Assembly: GCA_020216625.1 (NCBI GenBank)
Contig: JAIUYB010000167.1
Coordinates: forward strand, 1 to 5,923
Length of the DNA: 5,923 nt
Direction of reading: 5' to 3'
DNA from: Desulfarculus sp.
GTDB taxonomy: Bacteria > Desulfobacterota > Desulfarculia > Desulfarculales > Desulfarculaceae
Below are positions 1 through 5,923 of this stretch, one piece after another. The translations under genes were made by a program, and so were the position numbers. The notes below the pieces were generated by a model. The model saw only the letters and a list, made by a program, of their open reading frames with translations, did not search any database and was not told the origin of the DNA. Numbering within the stretch: position 1 is the stretch's first letter; the number at the start of each line of letters is the position of its first letter.

Positions 1-3000
1 GCTGGAAGGGTCTGCTGGACCAGGTCTTCGACATCGACCTCAAGGCCGGCAAATTCGACATCAGCGCCAAGTTCCAGCCCACCATCGACGGCCTGAAACG
101 CATCTTCGCTGGGCTGGGCGACTGGGTGGACCAATCGCTTAGAGGCATCCCGGACAAAATCACGGCTATGACCGCCTGGTGGGAGCGCCACGGCGAGGCG
201 GTGAAGACCATCGCCCGCAACGCTTACGACGCGGTGAAGGGCATTGTCGGCGGCGCGGTGACGGTGGCCGAGAAGGTCCTGGATGTCCTGGTGCCCGACT
301 CCGACAGAATGAAATCGGCCGAGGCAGGATTCAGAAGCATCTCGGAATCCATTGGAGCGATTGTCGGCCATCTCAGCAAAGTGCCGGCTGAGGTCTGGCT
401 AAGTCTGGCCCTCGGGGTCGTGGGAGGAAGGGTGGCTGGGTTGCCCGGCGCGGCCGTGGGGGCCTCCCTCCCCCCCATCAATGCGGCAGCCAAATGGTTG
501 GCAGAACATTCGGGAGAAAATTACAACCCGGCCGACCCCTTTGGTCTGGCGGCATACCTTAACAGGCGCGCGACTGATGTCCAGGTTAAGCGGGGCGACT
601 ACGCTCCACTGCCTGACGATCTGCTGTTCAGTGTATACACCTACAGCAGCTCGGGCAGCGGGGCTGAGGCCGCCAAGGCCGACAGGCCTAGTCTGACGCC
701 AGGCAAACGCCAGCTCACCAGCGATCAAACTAAGAAACTGGAGGATTTGCGGCCCTGGATCGAAGGCAAGCTAGCCGAGCTGCGGGGGGCGGGGGCCGAC
801 TGGTCCGGGGACCTGGTGGGCAAAGTCCTGGCCGACCGCGACAAGGCCACCGCCGAGATCGACAAGAAGCTGGTGGACCTGCGCCAGGCCAACCTGACTG
901 GCGAAAAGGAATATGCCCAGGTCCTGGAGCTGCGGGAGCGCACTCGGCGACAATACGACGTCAAAGAGCTGGACGCCGCCGCCGAAATGAAGCTCAAGAA
1001 GGTCCAGTTCGAGTATGAAACCGGGGTAGCCACCCGGGCCCAGCTGATCGCGGCAACCGAGCAACGCCTGGAAGACTATCGACGGGCGAACAAAGGCGAA
1101 TCCGATGATGCCCGCCAGGCCCAGAAGACCATCAACGAGCTGCGCCTGGGCGGCCTTAAATACGACGAGGGCATCCTCAATCAGCGGATTGCCCTGCACC
1201 AGGCCAGCAAGCGCGACCTGGTGGCCCTGTATCAGGCCCAGGCCCGGGAAATCGAGGCCAACGACAAACTCTCCCAGGAAGAAAAGACCCGCCTGCTGTT
1301 GGAGTACCAGCAGAAAATCCAGCAGACCAACCGCAGCATCGTGGAAGACGAAGAAAAGGTCGCCACGTTCCGGGCCGAGCTGACCCGGGACACCGAGGCC
1401 AAGCGCCTGATCGAGCTGCGGCAGTTCGACCGCCAGTTGGAGGACCTGGGAGTCACGGGCTGGGAACGAACCCAACTCCTGGAGCTGAAGCGCCAGGACC
1501 TGCACAAGAGCGGAATGCGCCGCACCCTGGAGGATCTGGCCGACTTTTCCCAGGCCTACGAGCGCACCACCCAGCACATGCTGGAATCGGTCTATGACGG
1601 GGTTGAAAAAAGCTTCGAGGCCTGGTTGGACGGCACCAAGACCTGGGGCGAGGCCTTCATTTCCGCCATCAAGCAGGTGGGCATCCAGGCTGCGGCCCAA
1701 TTCGCCACCGCGTTCCTGGTCAGCCTGGCGGCCAAGGGCGTCCTGGCTCTGTTCCCCGGCATTGGAATTAACATCAGCGGGTTGGCGGGCGGCCAGACCA
1801 GCGCCCTGGGCATGGCTGGCGACGCTCTGAGTGCGGCCAGCGGAGCGGGCAGCCTCTACAACGCCTACAACTGGATCGCCTCGGGTGGCCTGGCCAGCTC
1901 TAGCCTGTGGATGTACCCCGGCAGCCAAGCCTATCTGGGCGCGATGCAGGCGGCCGAATGGGGCGGCGGTATGCCCGGTCTGTTCGGCAGCGGCTACGGC
2001 GCGGGCTGGTTCGGAGTGGCTGGCCTGGGCGGGGGGATCGGCGGCTCGCTGCTGGCCAACCTGCTCTACGGCGGCAAGGGCTACAGCACCACCGGTGGCG
2101 GCCTGGGCGGCGCGGCCGGGGCCATGCTGGGCCTGGCCCTGGCCCCCACCGGTTGGGGGATTCCCCTGGCCATCGTCGGCGGCTTGCTGGGAGGCGCGGG
2201 AGGCGGGTTCCTGGGCAGCCTCTTCGGGGGCGATGACCGCGAGCCGTGGGAAGACCCGGAGAACATCCCGGCCCACTGGGTGCGGTTGCAGGAGGTCCTG
2301 GAGGGGGTCAAGGAAAAGGCTGATGAGGGCAGCCTGAGCCTGGGTGAGCTGAATGCCAAGTTCGGGGAAATGGCCCCCCTGGTGGCCGGGGCCACCGACT
2401 ACATGGGCGGCTATGAGACCATCATCGGCGGGACGCTTGAAAAGCTCGCCGGCATGGTGGAGGGCTCCGAGGACTGGGCGCGGGTAATCAAGGAGGAGTT
2501 GCACCCCGCCTGGATCATCGAGGAGGGGATGCACAGGGCCATCGCCGATGGCATGGACCGCCGTACCGCCGCCCAGACCGCTCTGAACGACGCCATCGAC
2601 GCCTACGCCGCCGGCTCGGAGCTGGAGACCAGCCAGCAGGACCAGCTGATCGACCTGATCATCAACCAGGCCGGCAACGTGGCCGACCTGACCGCAAAAT
2701 ACGAGCGCTACAACGAAATCAAAAAGCAGCTTCTGAACGCCCACAACATGGAGCGTTCGGAGGTCGAGGCCCTGGGCAAGGAATTGCAGGACCTGCACAA
2801 GGATTTGGGCCTGGCCACCGACCCCATGACCAACATGGTCAAGACGGTCAACGCCTTCAGCGAGGCGGTGGAAAAGCTGACGGCGGCCATCAACGGCCTG
2901 CCCACGAGCAAGAGCGTGAGCATCGACTTCACCCAGACCGGCAACACCTCTTACCACAAAGGCGGGCTGGTGCTGCACACCGGAGGCTGGGTGGCCGCCG

Positions 3001-3440
3001 CCCTCTCCCGAGGCCTGATCAGCGAGTCAGGCGGGCGCTGGGACGCACTGCCCCGACTGCACGACGGCGGTACCCACCCGGCCCTGAAGCACGACGAGGT
3101 GCGAGCCATCCTGCGCCGGCGCGAGTTCGTGGTGCGGGAAGAGGCGGTCAACGGCGACACCCTGCCAGCCCTGGAGATGCTCAATCGCACCGGCCGGCTC
3201 CCTTTCACGCCCCTGCCGGTGGCAACGCCCGTGGCGGCCGAGGCCGCCGCGCCGGTGATCAACGTCCACCTGACCTTGCAGGTGCAGGGCGACATTGTGG
3301 GGGATCAGGGCGCGTTGGAGAACATCCAGGAAGCGGCCACCGCCGGGGCGCAGGCCGGGGTGCTGGCAGCCCTGGCCGGCAGGGCCTCGGCGGGCGAAAC
3401 CTTGGGGCAGGTGAGGACCCGGCTGGAGGCTCCCATCTGA
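1..3440 (+). CDS. Phage tail tape measure protein, 5'-truncated by the window edge
   Basis: This protein sets phage tail length, acts as scaffold for tail tube assembly and leaves the tube during DNA injection. The frame is open from the first complete codon at position 3 to TGA at 3438-3440, giving 1145 visible residues; the true start lies upstream, so GTG at 126 is only an internal valine. In order the sequence shows a Gly/Ala-rich hydrophobic stretch (about 381-500), a long Lys/Glu/Gln/Arg-rich helical stretch with coiled-coil character (about 714-1580), and a segment (1578-1766) with SFEAWLDGTKTWGEAF followed by an Ala-rich hydrophobic helix, resembling the C-terminal domain of lambda-type tape measures. 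Next come a Gly-rich hydrophobic stretch (about 1780-2235), further helical sequence, and a C-terminal block with YHKGG, LHTGG, LHDGG and DEVRAILRRREFVVREE, a signature common near the ends of tape measures. No peptidoglycan hydrolase domain is seen in the visible part. Codon use between about 300 and 740 differs from the rest. The family call is firm. Confidence 0.93.
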   Translation, partial: WKGLLDQVFDIDLKAGKFDISAKFQPTIDGLKRIFAGLGDWVDQSLRGIPDKITAMTAWWERHGEAVKTIARNAYDAVKGIVGGAVTVAEKVLDVLVPDSDRMKSAEAGFRSISESIGAIVGHLSKVPAEVWLSLALGVVGGRVAGLPGAAVGASLPPINAAAKWLAEHSGENYNPADPFGLAAYLNRRATDVQVKRGDYAPLPDDLLFSVYTYSSSGSGAEAAKADRPSLTPGKRQLTSDQTKKLEDLRPWIEGKLAELRGAGADWSGDLVGKVLADRDKATAEIDKKLVDLRQANLTGEKEYAQVLELRERTRRQYDVKELDAAAEMKLKKVQFEYETGVATRAQLIAATEQRLEDYRRANKGESDDARQAQKTINELRLGGLKYDEGILNQRIALHQASKRDLVALYQAQAREIEANDKLSQEEKTRLLLEYQQKIQQTNRSIVEDEEKVATFRAELTRDTEAKRLIELRQFDRQLEDLGVTGWERTQLLELKRQDLHKSGMRRTLEDLADFSQAYERTTQHMLESVYDGVEKSFEAWLDGTKTWGEAFISAIKQVGIQAAAQFATAFLVSLAAKGVLALFPGIGINISGLAGGQTSALGMAGDALSAASGAGSLYNAYNWIASGGLASSSLWMYPGSQAYLGAMQAAEWGGGMPGLFGSGYGAGWFGVAGLGGGIGGSLLANLLYGGKGYSTTGGGLGGAAGAMLGLALAPTGWGIPLAIVGGLLGGAGGGFLGSLFGGDDREPWEDPENIPAHWVRLQEVLEGVKEKADEGSLSLGELNAKFGEMAPLVAGATDYMGGYETIIGGTLEKLAGMVEGSEDWARVIKEELHPAWIIEEGMHRAIADGMDRRTAAQTALNDAIDAYAAGSELETSQQDQLIDLIINQAGNVADLTAKYERYNEIKKQLLNAHNMERSEVEALGKELQDLHKDLGLATDPMTNMVKTVNAFSEAVEKLTAAINGLPTSKSVSIDFTQTGNTSYHKGGLVLHTGGWVAAALSRGLISESGGRWDALPRLHDGGTHPALKHDEVRAILRRREFVVREEAVNGDTLPALEMLNRTGRLPFTPLPVATPVAAEAAAPVINVHLTLQVQGDIVGDQGALENIQEAATAGAQAGVLAALAGRASAGETLGQVRTRLEAPI
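1780..2235 (+). other. Gly-rich hydrophobic stretch within the tape measure protein
   Basis: About 150 residues are dominated by Gly, Ala and Leu with aromatic residues between, such as GLAGGQTSALGMAGD, GAGWFGVAGLGGGIGGSLL and GGLLGGAGGGFLGSLFGGD. Gly-rich and membrane-seeking stretches are known in tape measure proteins and have been proposed to help form a channel for DNA through the inner membrane. The composition is seen directly; the channel role here is inference. Confidence 0.6.
3425..3429 (+). promoter_or_regulatory. Ribosome binding site for the hub-like gene
   Basis: GGAGG lies ten bases before ATG 3440, inside the end of the tape measure gene. Together with the TGATG overlap it fixes the start of the hub-like gene and allows both fresh initiation and re-initiation by ribosomes finishing the tape measure. 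Confidence 0.7.
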
Positions 3441-4957
3441 TGACCACGGCATTCGAAATCTGGGCGGGGCGGCGCTCCTGGCGGCTGATCTACACCGCCG
3501 AACTGACCGTGGCCCGCAAAAGTGACGGTTTGGAGATGACCATCCATCTGGCCACCCAGGGTGGGCAATGGGACGCGGCCCACAACTGGCGTCCCTACCT
3601 GGTGGCCCCACCGCGTATCCGCTCCCGCGCCCAAGGTGTCACCGGCCAGAGCAGCCTGATCAACTATGGCTCCCTGGGCCTGGCCCTGCCCCGAGGGCGG
3701 GCGGTGGACTCCGATGGCTTGATCAGCAGCGACCGTCTGCTGGCCGACTACACTTTCGAGGGCCGGCCGGTGGTGATCCGGGCCGGCGGGCCGGGTCTGG
3801 CCTGGGCCGACTGGTGGACCCTGATTTGCGTGATGGGCCAACCAGAGTGGGACAACTTGGAGGCCTCGATCCCCATCAGCGGCCGAACGGCCGAGCTGGC
3901 CGACAAGCAGGTGCCCCCCAACCTCTACGAGGAGGGCGGCACGATCCCCGAGGCCACGGTGGGTAAGGCAAAGCCGGTGGTGTTGGGCTACTGCCGCAAC
4001 ATTGAGCCGGTGCTGATCGACGAGGCCAGACATCTCTATCAGTTCCATGATCCCGTCCAGGGCCCGGTGCAGGCGGTGGAGGCAGTGCGCGACAAGGGCC
4101 TGCTCAAGACCAGCGGCTACACCCTGGACTTGGCCCAGGGCACCATTGCCCTGGGGGCAAAACCGGCCGGCACCCTGACCCTGGACGTGCGCGGCCAGAT
4201 CTCCACCCCCCTGGGAGGCTATATCCAGACCCCGGGCGGCCTGGTCCAGGAGCTGCTCAGGGCATTCGGCGGAGCGGCCAACGGGGAGATCGACGCGGCG
4301 GCCTTCGCGGCCTATGACCTGGTCACGCCCTGGACAGCCGGGATCTATCTGACCCGCCAGGTGACCATCAAGCAGGCCATCGACGCACTGTTGACCGGTC
4401 TGTTGAGCATCTTCTCAGATCGCCGGGACGGCCGCTGGAGCCTGCGCCGCCTGGAGGACCTGGACGGCGAGCCCGACCTGGTCATCACCGAGGACATGAT
4501 CCTCAGGGACAGCTACCGCCACCGCCCGGACACCAACAGCCCAGCCTGGAAGGTGACCATTGAGGGCCGGCGCAACTGGACCGTGATCGGCAACCCGGCC
4601 GACGGGGTGAGCGAGGCCGACCGCGCCTGGCTGGGCCAGCAGTGGCAGACCCGGAGCGCCAGCAACGCGGCGATCAAGAGTCTTTATCCCAAGGCTAAGG
4701 AGCTGGGGCCTCACCAGACCTATCTAACCGAAACCGCCGACCTGGAGGCCCTGGCCGCCCGCTGGCTGTCGATCTACAGCCAAGAGCGGGGCGAGGACAC
4801 CTTTACCACCAAGCTGCGTGCCATGACCCTGGAAATGGGCGACTTGGTCCAGGTGATCCGCCGCCGCCACGGCATGGACGACGGCAAGCTCTTTCGGGTC
4901 ATTGGCCAAGAAGAGGACCACCAGAGCCGGCGCATCAAGCCCGAGCTATGGGGGTGA
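3440..4957 (+). CDS. Phage tail-tip / baseplate hub-like protein
   Basis: A 505-residue protein probably forming the hub or central tip structure that closes the tail tube. The start ATG at 3440 overlaps the tape measure stop by one base (TGATG) and has GGAGG at 3425-3429, ten bases upstream. It has the layout of a widespread phage tail-tip group: an N-terminal beta-rich part with GRTAELADKQVPPNLYEEGG (about residues 147-166), then GKAKPVVLGYCRNIEPVLID (175-194) followed by LYQFHDPVQGPVQAVEAV, a short YTLDLAQGTIAL / GTLTLDVRGQ pair of strands (about 227-252), and a segment ending in DRRDGRWSLRRLEDL then ITEDMI (about 327-352). The C-terminal GDLVQVIRRRHGMDDGKLFR (467-486) resembles the strand-turn-strand end of hub proteins. 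No signal peptide or membrane segment is present. The position right after the tape measure supports a tail-tip role. The family resemblance is recalled from motif pattern, not from an alignment; the alternative is a minor tail protein not at the central hub. Confidence 0.75.
   Translation: MTTAFEIWAGRRSWRLIYTAELTVARKSDGLEMTIHLATQGGQWDAAHNWRPYLVAPPRIRSRAQGVTGQSSLINYGSLGLALPRGRAVDSDGLISSDRLLADYTFEGRPVVIRAGGPGLAWADWWTLICVMGQPEWDNLEASIPISGRTAELADKQVPPNLYEEGGTIPEATVGKAKPVVLGYCRNIEPVLIDEARHLYQFHDPVQGPVQAVEAVRDKGLLKTSGYTLDLAQGTIALGAKPAGTLTLDVRGQISTPLGGYIQTPGGLVQELLRAFGGAANGEIDAAAFAAYDLVTPWTAGIYLTRQVTIKQAIDALLTGLLSIFSDRRDGRWSLRRLEDLDGEPDLVITEDMILRDSYRHRPDTNSPAWKVTIEGRRNWTVIGNPADGVSEADRAWLGQQWQTRSASNAAIKSLYPKAKELGPHQTYLTETADLEALAARWLSIYSQERGEDTFTTKLRAMTLEMGDLVQVIRRRHGMDDGKLFRVIGQEEDHQSRRIKPELWG
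4950..4954 (+). promoter_or_regulatory. Weak purine-rich site before the discoidin-like gene
   Basis: GGGGG is the only G-rich run near the cluster of possible starts. It is five bases before ATG 4960 and two before ATG 4957, and it is not a proper Shine-Dalgarno match. This suggests that translation of this gene depends mainly on re-initiation after the hub-like gene, and it leaves the exact start undecided. Confidence 0.3.
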
Positions 4958-5850
4958 TGATGACGCTGGAGCCATCCCGATTCCTGACCCGTCGCTACCT
5001 GGAGCTGGATCAGGTGGCCCTGCACGCCTCCAGCGAGGCCGAGGGATTTGGCGTGGCCAACCTCCTGGACGACGCCCGCTCCCAGGTCTGGCGGGCCACC
5101 AGCACCGACGCCGCCCACGTGGATTTGGACCTGGGGCAGGCTCTGCCGGTCAACTGCCTGGCGGTCGTCAACCACAACCTCAGCTATGAGGGCCGGATCA
5201 TCATCAGCGCCGGGGCGGCCCAGGGCGGGGGAGAGCGCTTGGCCATCGAGGAGGACGCATGGGAGTGCCTTTGGGGCGCGGATGAATGCGCGGCCGACGA
5301 GCACGGCGCGGACGGCTACCCCAGCAACGAGGAGCGGGCGCGCTATTTCCCGGCCGGCAGTCTGCGCCTGATCTATCTGGCCGAGCTGGTGAGCGCCCGC
5401 TGGTGGCGGGTCGGATTGGTGGGGCCGGCCTGGGCCGACGAATATAACCCCACCGGGCTGATCCAGGCGGGGGCCATCATACCGGGGTTTTATTTCCGGT
5501 CCGACCGCCGGGTCTGCGCCCCCCTGCCGGCCGGGCCGGGCAGCGAGACCAAGCTCGAATACTCGGATGGCGGCCAACACTGGCGCGCGGAGGGTCCGCG
5601 CTATCGGGGTGGCAAGTACAAGTTTGAGCAGTTGGACGCCGGCCAGGCGGTGGGCAGCTGGTGGGACCTCCTCCAGGAGGTGGATGTGGGCCTGTCGTTC
5701 GTGGCCGATTTCTTCCCGGGCGCGGCCAGCCAGGTTTTGCGCCTGCGCCACCAAATCTATTGCCACCAGCCCAAGAGTCAGGGCCAGCCGATCAGCCTGG
5801 ACCGCATGACCCGGGGGGCGCTGACCCTGGAGGTGAGGGAGTCGTACTGA
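4957..5850 (+). CDS. Phage tail protein with discoidin-like (F5/8 type C) domain
   Basis: A protein of about 297 residues, likely an external tail-tip or receptor-contact component. Near the N-terminus it has the pattern of a galactose-binding-like beta sandwich: ANLLDD, then VW (Trp45), DLDLG (residues 56-60), and AVVNHNLSYEG with NHNLS at 72-76. The far half of the sandwich appears as ARWWRVGLVG and later GLIQAGAIIPGFYF. The C-terminal third has strands around KYKFEQLD and VLRLRHQIY, possibly a small separate domain. An acidic loop with two Cys (residues 104 and 111) sits between the sandwich halves. The start is ambiguous: in-frame ATG at 4948, GTG at 4954, ATG at 4957 and ATG at 4960. I chose 4957 because it gives the same TGATG overlap as the other two junctions; 4948 would add three residues. 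No strong ribosome binding site is seen, so coupling to the upstream gene is likely. Sugar binding is known for the fold but not shown for this protein. Confidence 0.7.
   Translation: MMTLEPSRFLTRRYLELDQVALHASSEAEGFGVANLLDDARSQVWRATSTDAAHVDLDLGQALPVNCLAVVNHNLSYEGRIIISAGAAQGGGERLAIEEDAWECLWGADECAADEHGADGYPSNEERARYFPAGSLRLIYLAELVSARWWRVGLVGPAWADEYNPTGLIQAGAIIPGFYFRSDRRVCAPLPAGPGSETKLEYSDGGQHWRAEGPRYRGGKYKFEQLDAGQAVGSWWDLLQEVDVGLSFVADFFPGAASQVLRLRHQIYCHQPKSQGQPISLDRMTRGALTLEVRESY
5836..5841 (+). promoter_or_regulatory. Ribosome binding site for the fourth, partial gene
   Basis: AGGGAG is eight bases before ATG 5850, and a second purine-rich match, GGAGG, lies slightly further upstream at 5829-5833. 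The strong signal supports 5850 as the real start of the gene that leaves the window. Confidence 0.65.
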
Positions 5851-5923
5851 TGGGAGCGCTGCTGGATCAGTATAAGATGGTGCCGGGGGAGCCCCGCTGG
5901 GGTTCCGGCAAGTACAACCCGTC
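5850..5923 (+). CDS. Unrecognised tail-module protein, N-terminal fragment
   Basis: An open frame begins at ATG 5850, overlapping the stop of the discoidin-like gene by one base, and continues to the right edge without a stop, giving 24 complete codons (MGALLDQYKMVPGEPRWGSG and onward). AGGGAG at 5836-5841 lies eight bases upstream, a good ribosome binding site, which together with the repeated TGATG junction supports this as a real start. The fragment is too short to recognise; it has no obvious signal peptide or membrane segment. By position it is expected to be another minor tail or tail-tip protein, which is inference from context only. Confidence 0.65.
   Translation, partial: MGALLDQYKMVPGEPRWGSGKYNP

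Noticed and set aside
126..128. GTG as the start of the tape measure gene
   Set aside because: The frame is open upstream to the window edge and the 41 codons before it encode a plausible continuation of the same protein, so this GTG is an internal codon.
470..476. Run of seven C as a possible slippage or sequencing-error site
   Set aside because: The tape measure frame is open and sensible on both sides, and no alternative frame continues with a convincing product.
1831..2337. Open frame of 168 codons on the plus strand, out of frame with the tape measure
   Set aside because: Its Arg/Ala/Trp/Pro-rich product arises from reading the Gly-rich coding stretch in another frame.
771..2978. Long open frame of 735 codons on the minus strand
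   Set aside because: It lies antisense to the tape measure gene and its product is low-complexity, rich in Gln, Ala, Gly, Leu and Val, as expected from the G+C-rich complement. No family features or ribosome binding context were seen.
3305..4048. Open frame of 247 codons on the minus strand
   Set aside because: It spans the tape measure/hub-like junction in antisense and shows no recognisable domain; best explained as a high-GC shadow.
4774..5766. Open frame of 330 codons on the minus strand
   Set aside because: It is antisense to the hub-like and discoidin-like genes, whose + strand products have recognisable motifs; the antisense product has none.
5882..5909. Imperfect hairpin (GCCGG and CCCC pairing with GGGG and CCGGC) that might be a terminator
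   Set aside because: It lies inside the fourth gene a few codons after its start, has internal mismatches and no T-run follows. It could affect translation slightly but is more simply a result of coding sequence.

Overview
The window is a tightly packed, one-direction (+ strand) piece of the tail module of a tailed bacteriophage or prophage. It holds the 3' part of a very large tail tape measure gene, a complete tail-tip/baseplate-hub-like gene, a complete gene for a discoidin-like (F5/8 type C fold) tail protein, and the first 24 complete codons of a fourth gene that runs off the right edge. No integrase, lysis, regulatory, RNA or host metabolic gene is visible, and there is no intergenic gap: all bases are accounted for by coding sequence.

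The DNA is G+C rich with strong preference for CTG, GCC, GGC and CAG codons. Two of the three visible gene starts have clear GGAGG/AGGGAG-type ribosome binding sites. This fits a phage or prophage of a high-GC bacterium, perhaps a Gram-negative such as a Desulfobacterota or Alphaproteobacteria member, but the host cannot be fixed from this sequence. The tail type (long flexible or contractile) is not settled either. A tape measure this long implies a long tail, and no sheath or baseplate-wedge gene is present in the window.

Layout: 1-3440 tape measure protein (5' end missing), with a gly/ala-rich hydrophobic stretch around 380-500, a long charged helical/coiled-coil stretch around 714-1580, a lambda-gpH-like C-terminal segment around 1578-1766, a Gly-rich hydrophobic stretch around 1780-2235, and a C-terminal HxGG / DEVxAIL motif block around 2950-3160. 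Then 3440-4957 hub-like protein, 4957 (or 4948)-5850 discoidin-like protein, and 5850 onward an unrecognised tail gene.

Each of the three gene junctions is compatible with the same 1-base TGATG stop/start overlap, which points to one polycistronic message with translational coupling. The tape measure would set tail length and occupy the tail lumen, the hub-like protein would close the tail tip, and the discoidin-like protein may form part of the tip exterior and contact host surface sugars. I see a normal tail assembly module, not a clearly new system. The points most worth following are a segment of foreign-looking codon use inside the tape measure gene and an acidic, Cys-containing loop inserted in the discoidin-like protein.
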